Source: Lampropedia aestuarii (GTDB taxonomy: Bacteria > Pseudomonadota > Gammaproteobacteria > Burkholderiales > Burkholderiaceae_C). From it: DNA of 32,885 nt. The position numbers were made by a program, and so were the translations under genes. Shown here piece after piece: positions 24,737 to 32,885 of this stretch. Location: assembly GCF_004803635.1 (NCBI RefSeq), contig NZ_SSWX01000017.1, forward strand, positions 1 through 32,885, given 5' to 3'. The notes under the pieces are model-generated. The model did no database searches, was not told the DNA's origin, and saw nothing but the letters and a program-made list of their open reading frames with translations. The first letter of the stretch is position 1; each line of letters opens with the position of its first letter.

Positions 24737-24894
24737 TCCCATCGCGCTGCGCAAGCTGTTCCCGCTTGGCCCAGACGTGTTGGCAGAGGGTGAAAATGGC
24801 CTTAAGTAGAGGCCTGAAGTCCCAAAAGGCGCCCATCTACGCGTATAGTGCGCGTTTTGCTCGATCTCATTTGGTGCATTTGGCACGCTCCACT

Positions 24895-25848
24895 ATGGCT
24901 GTATACACAGAAGTTACTATTCAAGAGGCGCAGGCCTTGATTGACCAATTGCAACTGGGCACGGTGACGGCCTTGCAAGGTATACAAGGCGGTATTGAGA
25001 ATACCAATTATTTTGTGAGTAGCAGCCAAGGCGAGTTCGTGCTGACCTTGTTTGAGCGCCTGACGATGGAGCAGCTGCCGTTTTATTTGCAGTTGACACG
25101 GCATTTGGCACAAAAAGGCATTGCAGTGCCCGCGCCCCAGCAAGACCTGGCCGGGCAGTTGCTGTTCATGCTGAACGGCAAACCAGCAGCGGTGGTGCAG
25201 CGCCTTGACGGCAGCAGCCAGCTGCAGCCGCAGGTGGCACATTGCGCGGCACTGGGTGAGACGCTAGCCCGAATGCACATGGCCGCGCAAGATTTTGAGT
25301 TGCAACAACCGAATCTGCGTGGCCTGTCTTGGTGGAACGAGACTGTGCCGCTGGTGCTCAATTACATCCCCGAGCACTTGCAGGCCTTGCTGCAAAGTGA
25401 GTTGCAGCATCAAAACGAGGTCGCGCAACGCGCGGCCTATTCGCAATTGCCCAAAGGGCCAGTACATGCCGACCTGTTCCGCGACAACGCGATGTTTGTT
25501 GGCGAGCGCTTGAGCGGCATTTTCGACTTTTACTTTGCGGGCGTTGATACCTGGTTGTTTGATTTGTGCGTGGTGCTCAATGACTGGTGTATTGATTTGG
25601 CCACCGGCGAGTTGGACCAGCCACGCCTGCAGGCGCTATTGGATGCTTACCAATCCGTGCGCCCGCTCACGGCCAATGAGCGCAGCCTGATGGCTGATCT
25701 GGTGCGCGCAGCAGCGCTGCGCTTTTGGATTTCACGCCTGTGGGATTACTACTTGCCACGCCAGGCCAGCATGTTGGTGCCGCACGACCCGGCCCATTTT
25801 GAGCGTGTGCTCAAAGCGCGTATTGCCTCGCCTCTCGTGCTGGCTTGA
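24895..25848 (+). CDS. thrB: Homoserine kinase (ThrB, aminoglycoside-phosphotransferase-like type)
   Basis: Phosphorylates homoserine in threonine biosynthesis, 317 residues. It belongs to the protein-kinase-like type used by many beta- and gammaproteobacteria, not the GHMP type of E. coli. Landmarks: MAVYTEVTIQEAQALIDQ, GIQGGIENTNYFV (nucleotide loop), FVLTLFERL (Lys-equivalent strand), GPVHADLFRDNAMF (catalytic loop with Asp) and GIFDFYFAGVDTWLFDL (metal-binding Asp). I take the ATG at 24895 because the family starts MAVYT-V; the frame is open 129 bases further upstream without similarity. No clear Shine-Dalgarno sequence. Likely its own transcription unit. Confidence 0.93.
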   Translation: MAVYTEVTIQEAQALIDQLQLGTVTALQGIQGGIENTNYFVSSSQGEFVLTLFERLTMEQLPFYLQLTRHLAQKGIAVPAPQQDLAGQLLFMLNGKPAAVVQRLDGSSQLQPQVAHCAALGETLARMHMAAQDFELQQPNLRGLSWWNETVPLVLNYIPEHLQALLQSELQHQNEVAQRAAYSQLPKGPVHADLFRDNAMFVGERLSGIFDFYFAGVDTWLFDLCVVLNDWCIDLATGELDQPRLQALLDAYQSVRPLTANERSLMADLVRAAALRFWISRLWDYYLPRQASMLVPHDPAHFERVLKARIASPLVLA

Positions 25849-25938
25849 AGCAGACATGGGCGTTGACGCCTGCGCTGCTACCCCCTGTCAGCGATGGCCA
25901 GCACCGCTGTAGCCATCCACATTTTTCGTTCACAACTC

Positions 25939-25947
25939 TGTGGATAA
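25939..25947 (-). other. Isolated consensus DnaA box
   Basis: TGTGGATAA here is the complement of the consensus DnaA box TTATCCACA. It lies in the 250-base gap between thrB and the FUSC gene. Only one perfect copy was seen and there is no AT-rich unwinding region or dnaA/dnaN nearby, so this is not the replication origin. Confidence 0.5.
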
Positions 25948-26077
25948 CTTGTGCCGATAACCCCTCGCTCCCTATGGGGGTGTAGCGCTGATTAAAAAAT
26001 GGGCAGAAGAGGTGGAGGCTCTAACCCGGCCGGACTGCGTATCCAGCCGGTCGCGGCTCTTGGCTCTCAATTGGCAC

Positions 26078-26102
26078 CCGTTTAAGCGAGCAAACGGTTT
26101 TT
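26078..26102 (+). terminator. Possible terminator between thrB and FUSC gene
   Basis: CCGTTT, loop AAGCGAGC, AAACGG, followed by TTTTT on the plus strand. The stem is short (6 bp), but the T tract and its location between converging genes fit a terminator for thrB transcripts. Confidence 0.45.
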
Positions 26103-27240
26103 AACGCTGATGATGGTGCTTTGCCAGCGACTGCCGCTCTTGCAAGGTGGAGAGCAGCAGCGCCAACACAATCCCGACCACGGCACCCAAGGCGGTGTCG
26201 TAGATGCGGGCAGTTGCGATCTCCAGCGCATCGCTGTGTGCCGCCAGGGCAGTCATCAGCAGGGCCATCGGGGTGATGGCCATTTGCCCCAGTGCATAGT
26301 TGTAGCCTATCACCACTTCAGTGATCACCTGTAATACGGCAACAGCCAACAGTATTTGGTAGAAGCTGGGGTGCTGGGATAACACCAGCCAGGCGATGCC
26401 AGCGCCAACGATCGTGCCAAGCGTGCGCTGCCAGGCGCGGTGCATGGCAATGTGCAAATGGCTGCCTTGCACCACTGCTACCGCACCAATGGCTGCCCAG
26501 GCTGGGTGCGCCAGACCGAAAGCGTGCGCAACCTGCGTTGCCACAAGCGAGCACAACGCCACACTCAGGCCGACACGCAGCAGCGGATGCTTGTGCCAGA
26601 AGTGGCTGCTGCTGGAGTCAGCGGCTGTGTGCGCAGGGGTGGGGATGGCGACGGTTTTGTGTGGGCCATCTGACAAACGCAGGCGCTCGGTGAGCAAGCC
26701 CATCAGCAAGGCCATGGCCACGCCAATTGCGGTGGCCAGGCTGCGGGCTGCCACTTCCTGGCCGCTGGCTGCCGGGGTCAGGGTGGCGCTGCCAGCAAAA
26801 ATAAAAATCACCACACCAGGCAGACCCAGCTGCGCGTGGTGGCTCCAGGCGGCAATCACGCCAGCGACCAGCGCAAACAGCAACAGCATTTGCATCATGG
26901 TGTTGGCCAGAAGGCTGAGCAGCGACACACTCAACACACTGGCTACGAGCAACGCGCCGGCATGCAGGACGATCATGCGGCGCTGCGGCGCCGGGCTAAA
27001 GCGCCCATAGAGAGCAGCCAGCGCACCCAAACCACCATGTGCTGCCCATTGGTGCCAAGGCGAGAGGTGCAGCAGCACCGCAGCTGCGATGACGGCGGCG
27101 GCGGCTTGCAAACCAACCGCCCAGGCGGCGCGCAAACTGGCAGGGCGCTGCAATACCAGGCTTTCTCTGAATCGGGCAGGCGAGCCAAGCTGCAGCAAGC
27201 TGTGGTGCAGGCCTGTAGAGGAGGGTTTGGTGTGTGTCAT
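26101..27240 (-). CDS. FUSC-family inner-membrane protein
   Basis: 379-residue polytopic membrane protein of the FUSC (fusaric acid resistance-like) superfamily. Two blocks of hydrophobic segments (about residues 35-185 and 220-370) are separated by a polar, Ser/His-rich linker near 190-215. The second block carries the family pattern HPLLRVGLSVALCSLVA, HPAWAAIGAVAVVQGSHL, RAWQRTLGTIVGAGIAWLVL. Some relatives take part in aromatic acid or drug efflux. Its ATG overlaps the stop of the MarR gene (ATGA), so it is the probable target of that regulator. It ends in a His-rich tail. Substrate unknown. Confidence 0.8.
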   Translation of the reverse strand: MTHTKPSSTGLHHSLLQLGSPARFRESLVLQRPASLRAAWAVGLQAAAAVIAAAVLLHLSPWHQWAAHGGLGALAALYGRFSPAPQRRMIVLHAGALLVASVLSVSLLSLLANTMMQMLLLFALVAGVIAAWSHHAQLGLPGVVIFIFAGSATLTPAASGQEVAARSLATAIGVAMALLMGLLTERLRLSDGPHKTVAIPTPAHTAADSSSSHFWHKHPLLRVGLSVALCSLVATQVAHAFGLAHPAWAAIGAVAVVQGSHLHIAMHRAWQRTLGTIVGAGIAWLVLSQHPSFYQILLAVAVLQVITEVVIGYNYALGQMAITPMALLMTALAAHSDALEIATARIYDTALGAVVGIVLALLLSTLQERQSLAKHHHQR

Positions 27241-27704
27241 TCGGCTGCCTGCGTGTTGGTTCCTTGGATCCTCTGGTTGATTTTTTCCAGGCCGCGCAGC
27301 AGCGCCGCAGCCTCTTGCTCATCCAGATCGGCCAACAAGGCGTTTTCAATCCGCTCCAAATGCAGGCGAATCTTGTCTACGGTGCTGCGGCCTGCCTCGG
27401 TTAAATACAGCTGCTTGATGCGGCGATCAGTTGCATGCGGATGGCGCTCTACCAGCTCCTGTGCCACCAGCGTGTCGAGTAAGCGCACCAGACTGGAGCC
27501 TTCGATGCCGACAGAGGCGGCCAATTCGCTTTGCGAGATGCCATCGCCCAGGCGGTGCAAATGGATCAGCGAGGTCCAGACCGCATCGCTGAGGCCCTGC
27601 TGGGCCAGGCGTGCATCCAGCGTTTGACGCCAGCGCCTGCCAGCACCCACAAGCTGAAAGCCAATTTGGCGTTTGGCGGAGTTGGGTTCGGAGGTGTGTG
27701 CCAT
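27237..27704 (-). CDS. MarR-family transcriptional regulator
   Basis: 155-residue winged-helix repressor. Landmarks: LVGAGRRWRQTLDARLAQQG, SQSELAASVGIEGSSLVRLL (helix-turn-helix), LVERHPHATDRRIKQLYLTE (wing, with the typical DRR). First gene of a two-gene operon with the FUSC protein, overlapping by 4 bases. No Shine-Dalgarno sequence is seen before the ATG. A palindrome and a perfect -10 box lie just upstream (listed separately), as expected for an autoregulated MarR-efflux unit. Confidence 0.9.
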   Translation of the reverse strand: MAHTSEPNSAKRQIGFQLVGAGRRWRQTLDARLAQQGLSDAVWTSLIHLHRLGDGISQSELAASVGIEGSSLVRLLDTLVAQELVERHPHATDRRIKQLYLTEAGRSTVDKIRLHLERIENALLADLDEQEAAALLRGLEKINQRIQGTNTQAAE

Positions 27705-27709
27705 AAGGA

Positions 27710-27745
27710 ATAATTTCTATCAAAATAGTTTGAATTGAAATTATA
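27710..27745 (-). promoter_or_regulatory. Promoter and candidate operator of the MarR-FUSC operon
   Basis: On the minus strand a perfect TATAAT lies at 27745-27740. Just downstream is the perfect palindrome TCAAA-ATAG-TTTGA (27720-27733). It is nested in ATAATTTC / GAAATTAT (27710-27717 and 27737-27744). The palindrome would cover the transcription start, the usual place for a MarR repressor. No good -35 hexamer was found. Confidence 0.6.
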
Positions 27746-27781
27746 TCTTTGGACTAATTCTTTACTCGCTTATGTGGCTTA

Positions 27782-27915
27782 CTTAGTGCCTGCTCCGCAT
27801 CTCCGCGCAGCCGCGTTGAAGCCTAAAAAAGCTGCAAGGCACAAAACAGCGCATTGCTGCGTCGCCTCTTTTTGTGCTTTATGCGACCATGCGGAGAGGG
27901 TGAGCAGGCTCATAG
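27782..27915. repeat. Palindromic interspersed repeat, copy C
   Basis: About 134 bp. Its ends CTTAGTGCCTGCTCCGCATC and (complement of the right end) CTATGAGCCTGCTCACCC match in 16 of 19 bases over the GCCTGCTC...CTCCGC stretch. The core has GCAGCCGCGTTGAAGCCT, AAGGCACAAAA, GCGCATTGCTGCGT and GCCTCTTTTTGTGC, all shared with copy D and the centre of copy A. It lies between the MarR promoter and the end of the lipoprotein gene. Confidence 0.7.
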
Positions 27916-27990
27916 AGACAGCACAGATGCCTGTTGTGCTGTCAGTGTGTGGCGGTGCCCATTCAAGCTGCAGCCGGCCCGGTGATCCAT

Positions 27991-28527
27991 TCAGGACTGG
28001 GAGTTGCCAATCATGGTTTGCACATCACGCGGCCAGGCGAAGTTCGCGCCCGGCTCAGCAAAGACATGGGCCTGGCTGTTTTGCAGCAGCCAGACGCGGA
28101 TGGTGTTGCTGGCTTCATCAAGGCCAATCGCCACTGCATTGATGCCGCCTTCATGTGCACGGTTGCCGGTGATATAGAACACGCTGCCTTCGACCGACAG
28201 CGGACTGGCCACTTGCAAGTTCAACTGCGCTTGCGCGTAGTTGGCCTGGCCCAGCAGCTTGGTCAGGCGCTCAACAATCGCTGGTTGAGCCAGAAATGGC
28301 GAGTTGGCCGGGTACTGGCCAACCGCCTGGTTCAAGGCCTCCCAATCGATCGCCAATGGATCGGGTTTGGCTGCCGCTTGTGGCGTGCTTTGATTCGCAT
28401 CGGGTTCGGATTTGGATTGGCAAGCACTGAGCAACAAAGGCGCTAGCGCTGCAGCGCTCAAGGCCAGCACGGTTTGGCGACGCGACAAAACGCCGGGCGT
28501 GGCAGAGAAAGGCGGGTGGTCTGGCAT
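27991..28527 (-). CDS. Small Tat-type lipoprotein of unknown function
   Basis: 178 residues from the ATG at 28527, which follows GGAGAC by 6 bases. The N-terminus has a twin-arginine-like SRRQTVLAL, a hydrophobic stretch, and a lipobox LLLSAC, so it is probably an exported lipoprotein anchored after Cys near residue 36. A Ser/Asp/Pro-rich linker follows, then a compact domain (about 60-178) with NSPFLAQPAIVERLTKLLGQ and SVFYITGNRAHEGGINAVAI. I do not recognise the family. It lies 96 bases after the chorismate mutase gene on the same strand and might be co-transcribed with it. Confidence 0.7.
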   Translation of the reverse strand: MPDHPPFSATPGVLSRRQTVLALSAAALAPLLLSACQSKSEPDANQSTPQAAAKPDPLAIDWEALNQAVGQYPANSPFLAQPAIVERLTKLLGQANYAQAQLNLQVASPLSVEGSVFYITGNRAHEGGINAVAIGLDEASNTIRVWLLQNSQAHVFAEPGANFAWPRDVQTMIGNSQS

Positions 28528-28623
28528 GGCAAAGTCTCCGGTGAGTGGCTGAATCAATGAAGCGCCGCATGCCTACAGCCTGATCAGCCGCGGACTACGC
28601 AAGGCGCTGCTTCTGGGTGCTGG

Positions 28624-28979
28624 TTAATCGGTGCTGGCGTCTCTGAGCCGGTCAAACTCTTTGTGCTCGTAGGCGATATAGGCTTCCATCATGCTGCGGT
28701 AAATGGCCTCAATTACATCGGGCTGGCCACCTTCTTGCGCAGCGCGGGCACGCACACGGGCGACGATGAACTCAATGCGGTCTTCATCGCGCACATGGCC
28801 TTGCGTGGGTTTGATGCGGGCCGCTTGCGTCATATAGCCGCCACGCTCGACCAGCAGTGGCACCAGGATGTCGTCAAGCGCATCAACGTGCTTGCGCACT
28901 TCTGCCATGTCTTTGCAATGCACGGTCTTGTCAATCGCCAGTTGCGGCTCGGTCACAGTATCAGGGGTGGCAGTGCTGT

Positions 28980-28983
<4 letters not shown>
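28624..28983 (-). CDS. Monofunctional chorismate mutase (PchB-like AroQ fold)
   Basis: 119-residue all-helical protein of the chorismate mutase type II family. MAEVRKHVDALDDILVPLLV, ERGGYMTQAARIKP, RDEDRIEFIVARVRARA and IEAIYRSMMEAYIAYEHKEF follow the helix pattern of PchB-type mutase/isochorismate pyruvate-lyases. Expected to convert chorismate to prephenate for Phe/Tyr synthesis. Its ATG overlaps the trpE stop (ATGA), so the enzymes drawing chorismate to Trp and to Phe/Tyr are translated from one message. Isochorismate pyruvate-lyase activity cannot be excluded, but no siderophore genes are nearby. Confidence 0.82.
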
Positions 28984-30515
<1,532 letters not shown>

Positions 30516-30859
30516 GTTTGTTACTCTTTGGCTTGGCAAGGCGGCTCAATGGCCGCGTTGCGGATGAATCTTGAATGGCCATGCCGCATAAGTGAGGCGC
30601 TTGGGCATGGCCGAGGCGCGGCGTTTTGTCATACAGCACACGATGCGAGGGCGAGGCCACTGGCATATTGGGCTCTACAGCGCGCAGACGCGGGCGCAAG
30701 AGTGGGGGCTTTTAGGCAGGCTTACGCCAGGGCCAAGCTCCTTGGCCGTTGCAGCCTGCGCACAAAACGCGTGGTGGTCTCAAGAACATCATGGCCGTTA
30801 GTGTAGCAAAGAGCGTGGTGGCGATAGGCATGAAGCCTGAAATTGGCCTGGTTGCGCCA
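30516..30859. other. Region upstream of trpE
   Basis: No gene supported. The trpE promoter must lie here on the minus strand, but no convincing hexamers were found. A hairpin GCGGC-TCAATG-GCCGC lies at 30541-30556, about 26 bases before the trpE start and without a T tract, so it is not a classical attenuator. Confidence 0.4.
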
Positions 30860-30988
30860 AAGCGCCTGTGCATCATCGCGACACAGACCGCGTTGGAATC
30901 CCACAGGCAAGACACAAAAAAAGCGCACGGCTGCGTTGCCTCTTGGTTGTGCCTTACGCGATTGCATGAAGATGATCAACAGGTTCTA
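30860..30988. repeat. Palindromic interspersed repeat, copy D
   Basis: About 129 bp. The left GCGCCTGTGCATCATCGCG and right (complement) ATAGAACCTGTTGATCATC ends are imperfect inverted repeats. The core CAGACCGCGTTGGAATCCCA, GACACAAAAAAAGCGCACGG, CTGCGTTGCCTC and TGTGCCTTACGCGA matches copies A and C. Its right end, AACAGGTTCTATG, contains the stop codon of the minus-strand DUF2242 gene. Confidence 0.7.
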
Positions 30989-31816
30989 TGACCGGGTCCA
31001 TTCTGTCGTGTGTTTGAGTACAGCGGGAGGGGGATCTTCTTTGTCTGAGGACAAGCCGCTTGGCAGCGCGGGCGCGCCGGGATTGAGCGGATCCACGATC
31101 AATGAAGGCACGGACGGCACGATGGCGGGTGCTTGTTCAGGCGTGGCTGGCGCGCTGCTGTTTGGGCCAGGCACGGTAAAGGGCATGGGCGCGGGGGCTG
31201 CCGGGGCGTCGATAGCAGGCGCTTGGGCAGGAGCCTGCGACATGTGCGGTTCTGCGGGTGCCGCTTCTGGGGGGGTGCGCATTGCGACAAGGTGGTTCTC
31301 AACCAGATCAAAAAAGCGTTGGTACAAATCAGGCTTGGTCAGCGTGACGCTGCCGACCTTGATCATGGATTCATCCTCTGACATCACCGGCACTGAGAGT
31401 GAACCTAAAATTCCGACGCCGACAGAAGCAGATGAACTGGTTTTGCGCAGACCATAAATTTGCTGCACCGCACTGACAAACAAGGTGCTGGACTGGCCTG
31501 GGTTGGCGACACAGGTGATGTGGAACTCCACTTCATAGTGCTGTTCGCGATTTTGCTGGAAATTCTTGCGCGCTGACATCCGCGTCGGCGCCATATCGGT
31601 CATCAGATAAGCCTGACTCAATAGTGCGCGGCGCGCGGCTTCACAGCTGTGCTCAGGGCTATTGCCATAAGTGCGAGAGAATGTATCAGCCTCGCTGAAG
31701 GCGGCTTCTGCCACCGTACTGGGCGAGGCGGTCTTGGATTTTCCTGGCAGTGCGCAACCAGTCAGTGCAACTGTGCAAACCATTGCGGCGATGGCATGAA
31801 AGCGGAGAAAAAGCAT
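30986..31816 (-). CDS. DUF2242 family lipoprotein
   Basis: 276 residues from the ATG at 31816 (MLFLRFHAIAAMV...). The signal peptide ends in the lipobox LTGC (Cys near 22), so the protein should be an anchored envelope lipoprotein. The middle part (about 40-190) has FSRTYGNSPEHSCEAARRAL, YEVEFHITCVANPG, IYGLRKTSSSASVGVGI and LTKPDLYQRFFDLVENHL, the DUF2242 pattern of Burkholderiales; function unknown. Residues from about 195 form a Pro/Ala-rich tail (APAQAPAIDAPAAPAP and similar), probably disordered. There is no clear Shine-Dalgarno sequence; an open frame of 17 codons upstream is less likely. The stop codon lies in repeat copy D. Confidence 0.78.
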   Translation of the reverse strand: MLFLRFHAIAAMVCTVALTGCALPGKSKTASPSTVAEAAFSEADTFSRTYGNSPEHSCEAARRALLSQAYLMTDMAPTRMSARKNFQQNREQHYEVEFHITCVANPGQSSTLFVSAVQQIYGLRKTSSSASVGVGILGSLSVPVMSEDESMIKVGSVTLTKPDLYQRFFDLVENHLVAMRTPPEAAPAEPHMSQAPAQAPAIDAPAAPAPMPFTVPGPNSSAPATPEQAPAIVPSVPSLIVDPLNPGAPALPSGLSSDKEDPPPAVLKHTTEWTRS

Positions 31817-32219
31817 GTAAAGCAGTGTAATCGGAGTGACGCATAACGCAGCAAAGCAAGTTGGCAAAGCTTTCTCAACACACTTGTTAAGTGCTTGCGC
31901 TCAATAGCGCTGGCGCTGCCTGTGGGCAGGTTGTACGCCAGCCAATAGGTTCAATCGTAGCTTAAGCCAGGTATCAATGCTGGCAACCGAGCTGCGAAAT
32001 TGTGTTTGGGTGTGTGTCCCATGTGCCAGCAGGGCAGGCCGCGGCGGCGTGCCGCTGCAAAGCTGCTTTGACAGATATAGCCGCAATCCATGGCCATACT
32101 TGCCAGTATGATCGTGGTTGAATGGGGTTTGCCCCAGTTCGTATACTCTTGGGCGGTCATGGTGTGTTTGCACCATGCATTGGCCCGTGCCTTCCATTTA
32201 CACACAGGAGTCCTCTGCC
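31817..32219. other. Divergent intergenic region between the DUF2242 and GlcG-like genes
   Basis: 403 bases without a supported gene. It should contain promoters in both directions. The plus-strand promoter candidate and its inverted repeats are listed separately; nothing further is recognised between 31820 and 32040. Confidence 0.5.
32095..32176 (+). promoter_or_regulatory. Promoter region of the GlcG-like gene
   Basis: TTGAAT (32118-32123) and TATACT (32142-32147), spaced 18 bases, resemble a sigma-70 promoter 70 bases before the start codon. It is bracketed by two inverted repeats: CATACT-TGCC-AGTATG (32095-32110) upstream and ATGGTG-TGTTTG-CACCAT (32159-32176) downstream of the likely transcription start. 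Either could be an operator. Confidence 0.5.
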
Positions 32220-32618
32220 GTGAAAACCAAATCCTTTCTTGAAGCCGCTGATGTTGACCGTATCTTGGACGCTGCCGTTGCTGAGGCCAGCGCCAATAGC
32301 TGGGCGGTGACGGTTGCCATCGTTGATGATGGCGGCCATCTGCTGGCACTGCGTCGTTTGGATGGCTGTGCTCCTATGGGCGCGCTGATCTCGGTTGAGA
32401 AAGCCCGCTCTTCCGCCATTGGCCGCCGTGAGACCAAAGGCTATGAAGACATGATCAACAATGGCCGCACGGCATTTTTGACTGCGCCTGCTTATGGCTT
32501 CCTCGAAGGTGGCGTGCCAATCGTGGTCGATGGCAACGTGGTTGGCGCAGTGGGTGTCTCGGGCGTCAAGTCCGACCAAGACGCGCAAGTGGCCAAAGCA
32601 GGTATTGCTGCGCTGTAA
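32220..32618 (+). CDS. GlcG/HbpS family (DUF336) protein
   Basis: 132-residue protein of the GlcG/HbpS family, some members of which bind heme or corrinoids. Landmarks: VTVAIVDDGGHLLALRRLDG, CAPMGALISVEKARSSAIG, GFLEGGVPIVVDGNVVGAVG, and VSGVKSDQDAQVAKAGIAAL. The GTG at 32220 is chosen because CAGGAG lies 9-10 bases upstream and the family begins near here; the open frame further upstream is not similar. It has no signal peptide in this form. Monocistronic: own promoter region and a strong terminator. Specific role unknown. Confidence 0.9.
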   Translation: MKTKSFLEAADVDRILDAAVAEASANSWAVTVAIVDDGGHLLALRRLDGCAPMGALISVEKARSSAIGRRETKGYEDMINNGRTAFLTAPAYGFLEGGVPIVVDGNVVGAVGVSGVKSDQDAQVAKAGIAAL

Positions 32619-32720
32619 TCAGCGTGGCATGTCGCGCCCAACACCTGGACTGCTGAATGTGGCTCTGCGCTGTGTGGGCGCGCGCATTAAAACCGACTGA
32701 CTAGACGGTTCAAACTGCTG

Positions 32721-32755
32721 ATACCCCCCGTTTTTTGAGCGGGGGGTATTTTTTT
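32721..32755 (+). terminator. Strong Rho-independent terminator after the GlcG-like gene
   Basis: Perfect 10-bp stem ATACCCCCCG / CGGGGGGTAT with loop TTTTTTGAG, followed by a run of seven T (32749-32755). It lies about 100 bases after the stop codon. Beyond it, to the window end (32756-32885), no gene was recognised. Confidence 0.92.
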
Positions 32756-32885
32756 ACACTATTAAGAGGGCTATTAGTGCCGATTGTGAGTTGTGTGTAA
32801 TGGGATGGATTACGCGAGGTGCCCTGTTGTCTTTTCTTGCAGAATCTCCAGAGTCAAGGCCGTTTTACGCTTGGCCGTCCAGCGT

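Noticed and set aside
25900-26000. Replication origin around the DnaA box
   Set aside because: Only one perfect box, no AT-rich unwinding element and no origin-associated genes nearby.
30541-30556. Tryptophan attenuator upstream of trpE
   Set aside because: The hairpin has no T tract and no leader peptide with Trp codons was found.

Overview
The window looks like chromosomal DNA of a betaproteobacterium, most likely Burkholderiales of Comamonadaceae type. This rests on recognising protein families (RimO, RsmI/YraN, ThrB, TrpE followed by a PchB-like chorismate mutase, a DUF2242 lipoprotein, a GlcG/HbpS protein, a Liv-type ABC operon), on moderately high GC, and on dense overlapping genes; it is not a database match. 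No rRNA, tRNA, CRISPR array, prophage or transposase gene was recognised.

Layout: (1) 1-1335, the 5'-truncated rimO gene, closed by a clear terminator. (2) 1634-10551, a plus-strand cluster that looks like an organosulfur uptake and desulfurisation locus. It holds two MetQ/NlpA-type binding proteins, MetN and MetI, two SfnB/DszC-like flavin monooxygenases, the stub of a luciferase-like (DszA/NtaA-type) monooxygenase, a third MetQ-type binding protein, and a full-length DszA/NtaA-type monooxygenase. None of the three binding proteins has a lipobox, and all three differ from methionine-binding MetQ at a segment expected to contact the amino group, so the transported compound is probably not plain methionine. 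(3) 11061-14418, loosely spaced single genes: a PRC-barrel protein, a LysR-type regulator and an AT-rich family 2 glycosyltransferase that looks foreign. (4) 14691-20584 (minus), a complete livKHMGF branched-chain-type ABC importer that runs directly into an FMN-dependent alpha-hydroxy-acid oxidase. (5) 20818-22671 (minus), an MsbA-like ABC half-transporter. (6) 23276-25848, rsmI and yraN diverging from a shared CACGTG, then thrB. (7) 26101-27704 (minus), a MarR regulator plus FUSC membrane protein operon with a palindrome at its promoter. (8) 27991-30515 (minus), a small Tat/lipoprotein, a chorismate mutase and trpE. (9) 30986-31816 (minus), a DUF2242 lipoprotein, and 32220-32618 (plus), a GlcG/HbpS protein with a strong terminator.

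The least explained signal is a family of at least four related palindromic repeats at about 22.7, 23.1, 27.8 and 30.9 kb. All are in the same orientation and all are between genes. The longest (about 270 bp) ends in a perfect 23-bp inverted repeat. Three copies sit just downstream of minus-strand genes, and one reaches a stop codon. They look like non-autonomous mobile elements (MITE-like) that may also serve as 3' RNA hairpins. The sulfur cluster and this repeat family are the parts most worth following up.
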